A DNA stretch of 64,000 nucleotides from Cyclaneusma minus (taxonomy: Eukaryota > Ascomycota > Leotiomycetes > Marthamycetales > Marthamycetaceae). Shown here one piece after another: positions 34,830 to 47,400 of the stretch. The position numbers and the translations under genes were made by a program. Under the pieces are notes generated by a model. That model had not been told where the DNA came from, did not search any database, and was given only the letters and a program-made list of their open reading frames with translations. The stretch's first letter is position 1. Each line of letters begins with the position of its first letter. The stretch spans positions 124,001 to 188,000 of the forward strand of contig JAKZHN010000003.1 of NCBI GenBank assembly GCA_037179335.1. The letters run 5' to 3'.

Positions 34830-37800
34830 ATGAAGTCCTGGTCGTCCACGCTCAGGCTGCCCAAATCCACCTTTCCGTAAGTCTCTGGCAGAAGCTTACA
34901 TCTCTTTCGTCTCTTCCTGTATGCGAGCCACTCGTTTTCTCAACTTGCGAAAAGCTTCAAGCTCCATTTGAAGCTCAATTTCAATTCAAATGTTCACTTG
35001 CAGCATACCATTGGATACCGGTTGATTTCTTTGAGCCACAGAGCCAGGACCGCACCGGCAGACCTCCCCAAATACCTCAAACGATGTTCCGATGACTTTT
35101 ACCACTGGCAGCGAAACGACCGCTGGAAAGAAGCCTATGTAGCGGATCGCTACAAGACTAAGTTGGGAAAAGACCTGCCCGAAGAGAACGACTTTGTTCT
35201 GCACGATGGCCCACCATACGCGAATGGTGGCCTGCACATCGGCCATGCGCTCAACAAGATCCTGAAGGATATGATCTGCCGGGTCGAAGTGCAGCGAGGC
35301 AAGCGATTAACCTATACGCCGGGCTGGGATTGTCATGGACTGCCCATTGAAATCAAAGCGCTGGAGCAACAGCGACTGCGAAATAAGGAGAAAGACGGGC
35401 AGGTTGGTGAAGGCCAGGCCGGTGACGAGTCGAAAGTCCCACTCGACCCCGTGGAAGTACGCAGAGCTGCAAGGAACCTTGCCACTAAGACCGTGAAGGA
35501 CCAAATGAAGACTTTTCGAGAATGGGGAATCATGGCAGACTGGGAAGGTGCTTGGAAGACGATGGATAAGAGCTTTGTCATGAGTCAATTGAGCGTCTTT
35601 CAACAAATGGTGCGCCAGGGTTTGGTGTTTAGGAGATACAAGCCTGTCTACTGGAGTCCGTCGAGCAGGACGGCTTTGGCGGAGGCCGAGTTGGAGTATA
35701 GAGATGATCATGAGTCTTTGGCGGCTTATGTCAAATTTCCCATTGCGAAAATCTCGGAAGCACTCAAAGGGAAGGGCGTGGAAGTTGGGAGGCTGAGCGC
35801 CGTGGTATGGACGACCACCCCTTGGACACTGCCTGCCAACAGCGCTATTGCCGTGAATGAGGATTTGGAGTATTGCATTGTCGAACACAACCAAGATCAG
35901 CTCATCATCGCCAAATCACGTTTATCCCACATCTCCGATATGTGTTTCCCGGACAGCAAACCAAACCTGATTGTGGATTCCATTCTCGGTGCTGAACTTG
36001 TTGGAGCAGCTTATACGAATGAGCTTCGTGGAAAGAGCGCCGATGAGCAACCAGTCATCAAAGCAGATTTTGTCTCGGCAGAGTCGGGTTCGGGACTTGT
36101 TCATTTGGCACCAGGCCATGGTATGGATGACTACGAAGTCTGTACCAAACAAGGCATTGCCGCGTTTGCGCCCGTTGACGATTCTGGATGCTTCACATCT
36201 GCCGCTCTGCCAGACCAGCCGGAGCTGCTCACTGGGAAGTCGGTACTCAGGGATGGCAGCCGCACGGTCTTGGATATCCTGGGTGAGAAAGTCCTCACTA
36301 CCCACAAGTACAAGCACAAGTATCCATATGACTGGCGGACGAAGCTACCAATCATCGTCAGGGCTACGGAACAATGGTTTGCCGATGTGGGAAGTATCAA
36401 GGAAAGCGCCCTTCGCTGCTTGGAAGATGTCAGATTTGTTCCAGAATCCGGACGTCCTCGTTTGGAGAGCTTTGTGAAAGGCAGAAGCGAATGGTGCATT
36501 TCAAGACAGCGAGCTTGGGGAGTTCCTATTCCCGCCCTGTACGATGAAAGTGGCAAGGCTGTTCTGACCGATGAGAGTGTAGCGCACATCATCGCTGCCA
36601 TTGCGGCACGAGGTCGTGATGCATGGTGGACAGACGCTCCCGACGATTCAGCCTGGATTCACCCAAGTCTCAAGGGCAAATACACGCGTGGTAGAGATAC
36701 CATGGATGTGTGGTTCGACAGCGGCACTAGCTGGACAATGACTCCAGAGCAAGCTGACGTGTACATTGAAGGCACTGACCAGCACCGAGGATGGTTCCAA
36801 TCGAGTCTCTTGACACACACAGCTGTGAGCGATCCTGAAAGCGCCATTGCTCCTTTCAAGACTCTCATCACTCACGGTTTCACCTTGGATCAAAATGGCA
36901 AAAAGATGTCAAAATCTATTGGTAATGTAATTGCACCGAGTCAGATTATGGATGGATCGCTTCTTCCTCCTGTGAAACGAAAAGGGAAAGCCGCCGGACC
37001 TCCAGCATTTGACGGTCTAGGGCCAGATGCTCTGCGCCTGTGGGTCGCAAGCAGCGACTATACCAAGGACGTGGTCATTGGCGAACCAACCTTGAAAGCG
37101 GTGCAGACGATGCTTATCAAGTACCGAACCACGATCAAGATGCTTCTAGGCTCCATCCGAGACGATTCTCGCAATTTTGAGAAGTACCCAGTAACCAAGC
37201 TCGACCGCATGGCTCTACAGGATGCGATCAAAGTCCGAGCCGAAGTTATGAAAGCGTACAAGAACTACGAATTCCACAAGGCTGTTGTTCACATCAACAA
37301 CTGGATCAACAACGACTTATCAGCCTTCTATCTGGAAGCCATCAAGGACCGGCTGTACTGTGGCGACGGAGGCGGAGTCCTGTCTCTGCTCTTGGAAGAC
37401 TTGCTAGAAATGCTGGCGCCCATCACACCGGTTCTAGTGGATGAAGCGTGGGAGCACCATCCCCACGGATACAGAGCGGGTTTTGAGGGCGACCTGTGGC
37501 ACCCCGCGCACGCCTTTGCACCAGAAAAGAGTCTGAAGAAGGTAATGGAAGACCCAACAGACCAAGCACAAGCCCTTCTCGCAGCCTTGGATCGCACAGG
37601 CCACGCATCTGGCGTATGTCCCGACGTGGAGTCGCCAGGCGATGCTGAAATTATCAGAAAGGTGCATGCCGCCATCCGGAGCGCGCAGGAGGAGGCTAGA
37701 GCCAAGAAATTGATGGGCAGCTCGCTGCAGTCTTCAGTGCTGGTAATTGTGCCGGAAGAGTTGCGGGAAAGGTTGCAGTGTTGGAAGGATGAGCTGGATA

Positions 37801-38069
37801 CGATATTTGTGGTTTCGGATGTTGACCTGGTTGCTGAGGATGAGGAGTTGCCGGCGATGAAAGAGAATAGCTGGCAGTTTGAGGCCGAGTTTGACTTTGA
37901 TGCGGGGGAGGAGGGAAAACGCAAGGGTAAGGTGGTTGTGAGGCCGCCGAAGGATCATAAGTGTCCGAGGTGCTGGAGGTATAAGGCGGAGAAGGAGGAG
38001 ATGTTGTGTGGGAGGTGTGAGGAGGTCGTTGCTAACATCGCTGAGGAGGGAGTTGCTGATGCGTCGTGA
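34830..38069 (+). CDS. Isoleucyl-tRNA synthetase, mitochondrial (class I)
   Basis: Two exons (34830-34876 and 35042-38069; GTAAGT donor, CACAG acceptor) encode 1,024 residues beginning MKSWSSTLRLPKSTFPARTA, a basic Ser/Thr-rich presequence typical of mitochondrial import. The enzyme charges mitochondrial tRNA-Ile with isoleucine using ATP. Visible marks are HIGH at residues 81-84, GWDCHGLPIE, the editing domain between residues about 230 and 430, the IleRS signature WCISRQRAWGVPIPALY, KMSKS at 637-641, the anticodon-binding region, and a C-terminal zinc site (C990, C993, C1005, C1008: CPRC...CGRC) as in bacterial-type enzymes. Length is close to yeast mitochondrial IleRS. The acceptor at 35003 would give another reading frame from exon 1 and a stop, so 35041 is preferred. 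A MITE sits 83 bp after the stop codon. Confidence 0.95.
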
Positions 38070-38152
38070 GTGACGGTGCGAGGTGATGTAAAAGTTAAGG
38101 ATGGTTGTATTATATTGAAATATACCCCTGTCTAGATTTTTCGATCACTGTT

Positions 38153-38479
38153 AGGGTGTGGGAAACTTAAAAACTAGGAACTTAGAGATATATAGTTTAG
38201 TTCCAATTAAACTAGAGGGGTCCGTAGTTCGTTAGAAACTTAAGTTTTAAATTTAAGTTTTAGTTTTTCCCTTTTAGCTTTCCATATCCTGATTTTGGCC
38301 CGGGGCTTTCCAAAATACTTTTGCACCAAGAATAAATGTAAAAGTACTTACCCCTTTTACCCCTGAGTTTCTAATTAAAAAATTAAGTTTTCAATTTAAA
38401 CTTGGGACCCCCTTAGTTCGTTAGAAATTTAAGTTTTAAACTCAAGTTTTAGTTTTTCCCTTTTAGTTTCCCACACCCT
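38153..38479. mobile_element. MITE with 10-bp target duplication (Mutator-like)
   Basis: The 327-bp element starts AGGGTGTGGGAAACT and ends with its exact inverse AGTTTCCCACACCCT. It is flanked by perfect direct 10-bp duplications GATCACTGTT (38143-38152 and 38480-38489). A 9-11 bp duplication is typical of Mutator-like elements. It has no coding capacity. The right end is internally duplicated: the stretch from TAGTTCGTTAGAAA to the terminus occurs at about 38222-38292 and again at 38412-38479. It lies in the likely 3' UTR or terminator of the IleRS gene. Confidence 0.88.
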
Positions 38480-38489
38480 GATCACTGTT

Positions 38490-39057
38490 TTCGGTCTCAG
38501 AATTTCATCTTTCTCGCTCGGTCTGTTGTTTTTTTGTCACTTCACCGCTTTGCATGCCAGCCTCTCGGCTTCCTCTCGATGTTCTCGTATTTCTTCGAAT
38601 TGTAAAATGTTAAGCTACTCGCGCCTTCTTTGTCTCCACCTTCCTTTTTCCTCTCTCATCCCTCAGCCGAAGACTTGAGAACACCGAGACCGTTGAGACA
38701 GATGGTCCTTGCATTCGCGTTCTCGAGGTCATGTGCAGGAATCCCAAGGATGGCCTTGCTTCAGCTGCATGAGGAATGTGTCGATGCGCAACAAAACCTG
38801 CCAGCTTCCACCGTTTCATGTATTCAGCACGTGGATGAGCATGGAGCTGAAAGGCTTGGAATGCTTATTTCCATACTAATTGATAGTGTCCAAATGCTTT
38901 ATACGGGAATGTCTGACTATACTATGCTGGAGCCAGGGCATTGACGATTGGCAGCGAAACGAGTTGGCTGGCCTCTAACCGTTATTACTTCTCGGAAGGA
39001 GATTCATAACGTCGACACTCGTCGGGGGTCTGTATGGATGTGAAAATGGAACCGGGG
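38490..39057. other. Intergenic between the MITE and the convergent hypothetical gene
   Basis: CT-rich sequence without a supported gene. A weak plus-strand frame ends at 38944 and begins at TTG. It should contain the 3' ends of two convergent genes. Confidence 0.4.
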
Positions 39058-40152
39058 CTATCGACCCTGTGCATACAGATCAGGTTCGTAGCATAAGCAC
39101 CTGTTGAGCGCGTTATCCCAATGACATTTCTCCGGCGGCGTTCCTATCCAATCCCGTACATCTTCATCCAGATACGGGGGTTCTTTACTGGAGCGGCGGT
39201 TGAAGTGTCCCAAGATCAGCCTGGGTGGAACCCATATGGGGAATCGGCTTTGTATTTGGCGGACCATCGCATCCCATTGCGTTCGTATCCTATCATATCT
39301 GCCGCCAGTGGCAAAATTAGCGATGGCGCTATCTGGGAGCCGCGGATCGGGTCTGGCAGCTTCTTGTCTTGCGTAGTCCGCTGGCTCGATCTCGTAGAAT
39401 TCAACCGGTGCGCGCTGCCGTACGACGTGTCCTGCGTGAACTTCATATAATATTCGGAAGATGTCTGAGTCGTCATCTGTATAGTCTTGCATAAGTTCCC
39501 CCCACGCTTCTTCGTCGGGCTCACCGGTAAAGTATGTGAGGGCATGGTCCTCGGAGGTGTGATCCTCGTATGTAACGTACAACGTTTTGAGGTTGGGATA
39601 TCCAGCTATGTCGACGGGATGACCGATAAGTTCGCGTTCCCAAATGTCGTAAGTGATCATGATTTTTTCGATGCCAGCGTAATCGAGAGCCTCCAACATG
39701 AACTCTCCAAGGTGTGAGTTGGCCTCTGGGAGAACTACGCCTTGTTGGAAGAAGAAGATATTCGTTCGGAAGTCGGCGCGGATGGTTGCTGGACATAATA
39801 CAGTCGGAAAACGTTTTTGGGCATGGTGATTCCACCGCTGCCTGCCCAGTTCGGTGGGAAACATTGGGAGTTCGCGGGTCAATGTCCAGAATTGTACGGT
39901 GCCGTTGAGCTCGATTGCTCTATCGTCATTCTGCTGTTCCCATAATCGGTCCCAAGCGCGTATTTGCAGCTCGTGAGGGAGGCTCTCGTACATTACATGC
40001 GGAGGCTTTGTGCCGGCTGTGCCTGAGAGTATCGACGTGAGTAGTTGCTTTCGTCGGTCTGTCGCTTTCTGTTGGGCGCTTTTTATATTGCGCTGTATGC
40101 GGTATACTGTGTTGCTCAATCGCGACTTCTTCCCCGTATTAATGGGCGCCAT
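39058..40152 (-). CDS. Hypothetical protein, 364 aa (2EXR/F-box-like N-terminus possible)
   Basis: This intronless gene starts at ATG 40152. A basic N-terminus (KKSRLSNTVYRIQRN) precedes YESLPHELQIRAWDRLWEQQ, which resembles the 'LP.ElR..IW' opening of fungal 2EXR or F-box-like proteins. That resemblance is short and I treat it as weak. The rest is a mixed alpha/beta-looking sequence with an acidic middle, and a short cysteine pair near the end (KCHWDNALNRCLC). There is no signal peptide or membrane helix. Such proteins form large, lineage-specific families in filamentous ascomycetes, and their function is mostly unknown. Confidence 0.7.
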   Translation of the reverse strand: MAPINTGKKSRLSNTVYRIQRNIKSAQQKATDRRKQLLTSILSGTAGTKPPHVMYESLPHELQIRAWDRLWEQQNDDRAIELNGTVQFWTLTRELPMFPTELGRQRWNHHAQKRFPTVLCPATIRADFRTNIFFFQQGVVLPEANSHLGEFMLEALDYAGIEKIMITYDIWERELIGHPVDIAGYPNLKTLYVTYEDHTSEDHALTYFTGEPDEEAWGELMQDYTDDDSDIFRILYEVHAGHVVRQRAPVEFYEIEPADYARQEAARPDPRLPDSAIANFATGGRYDRIRTQWDAMVRQIQSRFPIWVPPRLILGHFNRRSSKEPPYLDEDVRDWIGTPPEKCHWDNALNRCLCYEPDLYAQGR

Positions 40153-40537
40153 ACTGAAGGTTTGGCCAAGTAAGAATTGGAGGGCTGTGACTTGGATGTC
40201 ATGTTATCATTGTTTTCATTCCATAATGGCATCCATTCTTTGTTCAATTCGCGTTTAGCCGCATCCGTGGTCTTCACCTCGAAGCCCCTTTGTTAACAAG
40301 CATACACCTTGTAACCCGACACTCACAACTCGAGAGTTGACGCTCCTGTTCTCCATTCTCCAAGTTGGACCACATGTGATGTATTCTTTTTTGGGGGGAA
40401 ACGGGGGGGGGGGGGGGGGGGGGCAACGGGCACCATAATTTTCGATGCCAATTTAAATTACACAAAATTACAGGACATTGCGATGTTAGAAATCATTATT
40501 GGTTCTCATAACCCAGGACCATTAAATTTATAAATTT
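40153..40537. other. Intergenic up to assembly gap
   Basis: No gene. It contains the promoter of the minus-strand gene and, at 40403-40423, a run of 21 G bases before a sequence that recurs beyond the gap. Confidence 0.5.
40426..40537 (+). repeat. Diverged direct repeat, left copy
   Basis: From GGGCACC to the gap this segment aligns with 40996-41107 in the same orientation. Shared words include GGACATTGCGATG, GTAGAAA-like and CCCAGGACC. The left copy is more AT-rich. Divergence is too high for a simple assembly duplicate. Confidence 0.6.
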
Positions 40538-40845
40538 NNNNNNNNNNNNNNNNNNNNNNNNNNNNNNNNNNNNNNNNNNNNNNNNNNNNNNNNNNNNNNN
40601 NNNNNNNNNNNNNNNNNNNNNNNNNNNNNNNNNNNNNNNNNNNNNNNNNNNNNNNNNNNNNNNNNNNNNNNNNNNNNNNNNNNNNNNNNNNNNNNNNNNN
40701 NNNNNNNNNNNNNNNNNNNNNNNNNNNNNNNNNNNNNNNNNNNNNNNNNNNNNNNNNNNNNNNNNNNNNNNNNNNNNNNNNNNNNNNNNNNNNNNNNNNN
40801 NNNNNNNNNNNNNNNNNNNNNNNNNNNNNNNNNNNNNNNNNNNNN
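40538..40845. other. Assembly gap (308 N)
   Basis: The bases are undetermined. Any open frame drawn through this interval is an artefact. Confidence 0.99.
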
Positions 40846-40993
<148 letters not shown>

Positions 40994-40995
40994 AT

Positions 40996-41107
40996 CGGGC
41001 ACCTTAAGTTGCGATGCCTATTTCAATTCCACTATATTCCTGGACATTGCGATGGTAGAAAGCTTGAGTGGTGCTCTTCTCCCAGGACCTTTCAATTTCT
41101 CAATGTT
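40996..41107 (+). repeat. Diverged direct repeat, right copy
   Basis: This is the partner of 40426-40537. It begins GGGCACCTTAAG and contains GGACATTGCGATGG and CCCAGGACC. The repeat pair brackets the gap, which may explain why the assembly failed here. Confidence 0.6.
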
Positions 41108-41494
41108 GAAAGACTTCTCGCGGGAAGCAGAAAGTAACTGCGGTAGTTTGAGGCAAGCCTTACCCCCGTGTAGATCTGGAGGAGTACAACGAAATTGTGA
41201 AAAGTTCATTCTTTGTCTGGATCATTGTCAAGGATGATTTGTGCCTGGGTGAGGTTTGAACCTCAGTTTCTCTACAGAGAATTGTTTCCTTCCAAAGCCG
41301 TTGTTAGATTGATTGTTGAACCAGTGAACATGTACTACCTTCAGTCAGGATCTTCCAATTCCCATTACAGCCACAAGCCTGATAGCAGATTGCCAATGGC
41401 TCTTTCTGTTGTGAATGATCTCTTGTCATTGATAGAGACACAAACATACCATTTCCCGTGTCTTTAACTTGTATGAATCCATCCTTGCTCCAAG
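41108..41494. other. Unassigned, possibly decayed 5' part of the HET gene
   Basis: Short frames only. The first half of a HET domain should lie in this area but I cannot recognise it. Confidence 0.35.
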
Positions 41495-42895
41495 TTGGCC
41501 CCCAATGTTGTGAAGAAACATGGTCAATCCCGATTTAACATACCCTCTGAAAAGTTAGAGAGAAAAGGTATTGTGCTATTCTTGAGCTTGAATTTCAATC
41601 ATATTGTATCACTGGGAAGTGAGCGATTGATCATATATCCCATAAAATACGACCCTTCGCAGAGACCACCCGGCTACGTTAGTAGCGAGTATTCCACACG
41701 CGGTTGGACATACCAGGAGTACGCAATGTCTACACGAAAGATTTTCTTCCACAGCAAGCAGTTACACTGGAAATGCCAGTGTAGTGAATGGCACGAAGAT
41801 TCAAGATCAGGCACTGATGTCGAGAACCGCAGTAATCCGCCGTTACGCCTTCTATTGGCCGGTTTCCCCGATTTGGAGTTTTTCAGCAAAGCCGTCAACG
41901 ATTACAACCGGCGAGAACTTACATATGATGAAGATGCCCTTCCTGCTGTGTCCGGGATTCTTTCTATATTGAGTCGCTCGTTCACCGGTGGCTTTCTCTA
42001 TGGGCTTCCGGAGATGTTCTTCGACCGAGCATTGGGATGGGGTCCATGGTTTCCCATGAACAACTTCCGACGACGAGTTTCATCCCAAGGCATAGAAGGG
42101 ATTCGATCACAGACCTCAGCTTTACCATCTTGGACATGGATAGGATGGCAGTGCAGTGTGTATATGGGCAGAGAAGCTTCTCGGATCGACGATGACCGGT
42201 AGGCGCAGGATTTAGAGGAAACAACTCCGATAACTGTGTGGTATACCAGTAGTCGACCCACTGGCTGCCCCTTACGAAGGATCCGATCAACGTGGTTTGA
42301 GAACCGCAATATGTACAAACATCTCGCCAAGACTTTACCTCCTGGTTGGACTCGTCATAGAACTCCGTCCGCTAAGACTCGGCCTTATCCAGACGGTTGT
42401 GATGGCGTTTACACGTACAAGCATTGCAAAATGCCCGATGATGTGACAGACGGGTGGTACTACCCTTTCTCAATCACAAATATCGAAGACTCCACCCAAC
42501 CGTCTGTGCCAGAGCAGACGCCGTTCCTCTTCTGCAAGACACACCAGGCTTCCCTCTGAGCCTTCAGGCGAACCGAGACTAAAGAAGTGATACTCCACGA
42601 TGGATCAGGCACTGGAATCGGAACACTACGCATTCACAACGAGGAAGAGCTGGAATTGTTTCCCGAAATAGTGGAAGACTCTACGTCAGGGAAAGAAGTC
42701 AAGCTGGCTGCTATCTATCGATTCAAGAGATATCATTGGGACTATGATGAGCAGCGACAGGAAGATAGTGAATGGTACAAAGTCTTGTGGGTGGAGTGGA
42801 AGGACGGAGTAGCATATCGACTCGCTGGCGGCAAAGTTAAAAAGGACAAGTGGGAAAAAATGGACCTGGAGGTGATTGACCTCGTTCTAGGATAA
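41495..42895 (+). pseudogene. HET-domain (heterokaryon incompatibility) protein, C-terminal pseudogene
   Basis: One reading frame runs from 41495 to the final stop at 42893-42895 and is cut by TAG at 42200-42202 and TGA at 42557-42559. Family marks in order are STRGWTYQEYAMSTRKIFF, HWKCQCSEWH, EDALPAVSGILSILSRSF with GGFLYGLPEMFFDRALGW, LPSWTWIGWQ, and after the first stop IRSTWFENR, PPGWTRH and PEQTPFLFC. After the second stop come GTLRIHNEEELELFP and WVEWKDGVAYRLAGG, closing in the usual VIDLVLG. Both stops are explained by single C-to-T changes (CAG to TAG, CGA to TGA), consistent with RIP nearby. The N-terminal half of the HET domain is missing. HET proteins act in non-self recognition after hyphal fusion; this copy is probably dead. 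Confidence 0.87.
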
Positions 42896-44335
42896 CTAGG
42901 TCCATGTTCGGGTGTTTTCTGTCAGCCAACAATGTGAGGTTCAACGTGTCCATTTAAAGGCAATCTCATTACCTGAATTGAATTGGACAAACTTCTTCTG
43001 CACGATACAATTTCCATCAGATATCGTCTCTCATAGAACTCGCAGTTTGATAGATTGCATCCGTAGGTCTTGGAGTGGAGGAATTCTAAAAATCCTGGAG
43101 GCAACGGGGATAAACAATAAACCAACGACCGGAAAGTTTGTTGATATTGTGAGTAGTGACCCAGCTATACCATGCAAGCGACCCTACTAGGCCTTGAATG
43201 CTAAGTACCGAACAACTTATTGAATGAGCCTAGGATCTCGCTCCTGATACCTGATACCGGCGACCAATTTTACGTGCCGCTAATGCAGCGCTTCTGCTGT
43301 CATTCCTCAGCCCTCTCGCCGCCTTAATTTTGCTCAAATTCGGTAAGGCTGTGAAGATTCGTGTAATCAATTGGTATCCTGGCGACAACGTTCAGGTCCA
43401 ACGCGATGAATACCTAGAGCCGTCACAATTATAAGGCTCAGGCCCTGTGTACTGATGGCATTCCAGAGATGCAGAAGAAGATAGTACAAGAAGAGAGGTT
43501 TGATCGCGGCTTTTATATCTGTTTAGGTACCAGTAGCCCAGCGTCCCTCTTCCTTCTGAGTCATATCCACTTGATCGTGAGCAAGCTGGGCACCAAAGTG
43601 GTAAGAGTAAGGTTGTGGGATGAATTGGCTTGGTGTCAACAGGGAAGAGAAACGACAGCAGCGTCTCCAACACGACAGTAGGTAGGATAAACGTGATCGA
43701 GTTGCGCTTTCGTCTATCAGCAAACAAGCTTCCGCCCCAGCCCGCCGAACTTAAATTGCGATGTCACATCAAGCTGAACTCAGGACGGAGCCAAAAGAAA
43801 GCTTCACTGAAACATCAATAGCCACAAAAACGCGCTGCTTGAGGCCGTCAATGTCTTTTTCTAAAGCTTGGAGTGAACAAGCGTCGACGGCGAGCCTTTT
43901 TATAGCACTTCCTTGCCAGCTCTGACCTCCTTTCACACGTGATCGTGACTTATCTGCATCTCGGTGCGAGTCACGAAGTGGAACCCCTGGAACACTTTAC
44001 AGCTTCAAATCTTGGAAACCGCCAGGTATAAAAAGACAAGCTTTCCATGATTTTAGCACCACTGCCCAAAAGACAAATTAGGTGCAGAATGGCGGGCGGT
44101 GGTAGCTTGAACAAGGCCATCTTGTCTCGAATTGTAGCACCTGCGCATAGCTTCAGCCTAGAAAACTGAATCTGCTCCTTGGGAAAGTTGTGAAATCCCG
44201 GTGTTTCGAGTGAATGGCTGGCAAATGACAGCAGGATGAAACATCCAACAGGGAAATATGGGTATGTCAGTACTGCCTGCCATCGATCTTTGTTGAACAA
44301 CATATCGATGGTAGAATCTTATATACCCTACCTGG
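42896..44335. other. Intergenic, last ordinary-GC DNA before the AT-rich block
   Basis: No supported gene. The octamer occurs at 43294, 43654 and 44227, and a TATA/CACGTGA/TATA module lies at 43.9-44.03 kb. Confidence 0.45.
43898..44034. promoter_or_regulatory. Divergent promoter-like module
   Basis: A minus-strand GCTATAAAAAGG (about 43898-43906) and a plus-strand AGGTATAAAAA (core 44027-44034) flank CACGTGA at 43936-43942. It has the same layout as the modules at 9.2 and 12.1 kb. No gene is attached. Confidence 0.35.
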
Positions 44336-44418
44336 TGTTACGGGGTTAGATGTGGAGGCCTTAGGCAGCCACTCCTGAGGCAACCACACCGCTCCTTTAT
44401 CCTCCTAGCTCCTTTATT
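44336..44418 (+). repeat. 5' LTR fragment of the gypsy-type element
   Basis: This matches 54801-54883 at a constant offset of 10,465 with no indel; the 3' copy has T for C and A for G at most differences (GGCAGCCACTCCTGAGG against GGCAGCTATTTTTAAAG). The LTR stops matching at a T-rich run, where the nested LINE begins. Confidence 0.8.
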
Positions 44419-47400
44419 TTTTTTATTTTTTTTTGAGTTTAACGTCCGATTTATCTATTTAATAGATTTGAAAATTAAGCGCAGGTTGTAGGTTAATTTA
44501 TTTATATTAAAAACCTGATTATAAATAAAAAACCAGCGTCCGTTTGCCGGAACCCCGCTAAAGGGGTATTTTAATTGGTTAAAAACGTCCAACCTAATTT
44601 ATATTGTCCTTAAAAAAATAGGGAGCTTTCTTAAAACTCCTATACCCTTTAAATAGGCTCGAGCCGATTTATATTTTATTATTAAGGCTATAAAGGCTAT
44701 AATGGTATAATATTGCATAAGATTAATAGTATTTCTAATTTTATATTTTTTAAAACTTTAAATTCTTCTAGGCTGTTTTCTGCTATATTCTATTTTTTAT
44801 TTCAAAATACCTTTTTATTATATAATTATTTCCCGTTTTTTTTCTTTCCCTTTTTTTACAGCTTTTTAATTTAATAGCAGCCGCTTAGCCTTAATTGCTA
44901 ATTATTTCCAATATTTTATATTATTATTTATAGCCTTTAAAACCGGATTAGCGAGGATAAATCTTTTTAATATCTTTTTAAAAAAATATTTAATAGTGGC
45001 TTTTAGACCTTTTTTAATAGTAATTATATTTTGGTAATTAATAAAGCAAAGCTTTTAATATAAAGGGTTTAAATTATAATAATTATATTAAATTAAAATA
45101 TACTTGGTTATTTGGTGGAAATATTTATATAGGCATTTAAATATATAGCTTAAAATTTTATGCCTTGTAAAAACCAATTTAAATCCAATTTTTTATATTT
45201 TAGATTATATTGCTATAAAATACTGGGAATTAGGGAAAATATTAAAAAGGCTAGAATAATTTAGCAATAATTTAGTTTTATTATGAGCGGAAATATATTA
45301 TTTAAATGAAATTGAGTTTTTATATTTTTATATTTCTTTTATTATATATAATAAAGCTGGTTTTTATCTTTTTAATTAATTATAAATTGTTTTATATTAA
45401 AAAATAGGCTTTTATTTTTATTTTTTTAATTGGCCAGGATTATAGCCAATTTCGATTTTTTTGGTAAATTTAATTTAGCAGTTTTATATTATATTGCTTA
45501 GCGAATTTAATTATTAATTGGTAAATTTAATAATGGCTCTTTGGATTATTTTTATTTGGCTATTAATAGCGGTTTTTGGTGGGCTATTTCTTTAATAATA
45601 TTTTTTAATTTTTTATAAATGCAATTTGGTATTTTATATTATTTTTTGGCGATTAATAAATTTATATAAAAAAAAAGCAAATTTTGCCTTAAGTTTTAAT
45701 AGCTTGGTTAAAATGGCTTTAAATGCCTTTATTAATAGCCTAAAAACGCTGTTTTATTTAATAATTAGCGATTGTAAATAGCTTGGTTTAATAAAAATTT
45801 TATTATTGGTTTTTCATATATATATAATTAATGCCCTATAAATTATAGCCGCTTTTATTATTATTATATATATTATACGGACTTTGCTTAATAATATTCC
45901 CTATATTAATTTTATAAGCTTGGATATTGCTTGGAATTAAATAAAGAAATTTTGTAATTTATATTTAAAATAGGGCTTTTATTTAAGCTTGGAATTTAGC
46001 TGGAAATTTAAAATATGGATTTAGCTTTTTAAAGCAATAATGCTATTATTAATTTAGATTTTATAATATATATTTTTAAAAAATAAATATAGCTTTGTAT
46101 TTTACCGTTTAATTTAAAGTTTTTGTTTTAGAATTTATTTATTTATAGGAATTAATTGACTTTATATTAATATATTAATATTGTTGATAAAGCCTATAGC
46201 TATAATTAATTTATATAATAAATTGCAAATGTGTAAAAATCTTTTAAAAAATATTAATATTAATTTTGAATATTTTCAAAATTTTATTATTAATACTAAA
46301 AATAATTTTGCGATTTGATAAAAAGTTTTAAATCTATTTTTAAAAATGTATTGGGATTTTTTTATTATATAAAATATAGATTAACGTTTTATAAAAAATA
46401 TTATTAAATGCTTTCGAAATATTAAAGCTAAGATTCAACGCTATTTATTATAGATTTCGATTTTAAATTCTATAAATTTGGCTAATTAATGGCTTTAATA
46501 TTGTATAAATGCGTTTTTCGCTTTTATTCCTTATTTATTAAAAAAGGAATAAAAAGTATTATTTAGCTAAAATTGCTAATTTCTTGGCTATTAATTCTTT
46601 GATTTTTTGTTTTAAAATATTTAAAAGGGCCATTAATCTATAAATTGCGAATGTAATATAGTTTGTTTTATCTAGCTTTTAAAAAATAATTATATAGGCT
46701 ATTTTAAATTAATTTGAATAATGGCTTTATTTTAAATAAACTACAAATAAGTTTTAAATATATGCTTTAATTACCGGTAATATAGCTTTTTAAATATAAA
46801 ATAAAATACCGAATAATCTAATAGCTTTATGGAATTTTTGCTTGCGAAAGAATTTTTTAACGTTTTAATTTATATTTTTCTAATTGTTTTTTAAAGGTTT
46901 TAAAAATATTAGTATTTATTTAAATTTATTAAATTGGCTAAAAACAATAAAGAAAATATTTTTGCTTTAAGAATTTTATAATTATTGCGGAAACTAGTTA
47001 TTAAAGACAGATTTTAATATTATAGTAATAGGAATTTTAAAAAATTGAAAGAAATATAGCTTTTTATTTTTGCTTATTTTTTAAATTTCCAAAAAAAAAG
47101 AAAATTCTGGGAAGCTTTATAAAAGCAGACTTTTTAAATAATTGTTTTTATTTTATTATTTATCTTTTTACTGGCTTTTTTGGCTTGCTTATATATAGGT
47201 AAATTTAGAAAAAACCTTTTTTATCGCGTTTTGGCGTATTTAATTGCTTGATTGTATTTGGGATTTTATTATATTTTGCGCTATAATTTTGGCTTTGTTT
47301 ATAAAATTGCTTTTGCTATTATTAAATTAATTGCTTTTAATAATTTGGAAATCCTATTATTAATATTATTTTTGGTATTAAATTTGACTAAATTATTTAT

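Noticed and set aside
34796..35095. Alternative IleRS N-terminus starting at 34796 or at TTG 34968
   Set aside because: Both start at TTG. The ATG 34830 exon joined to 35042 gives a proper presequence and matches the usual SFPAR-type junction of fungal enzymes.
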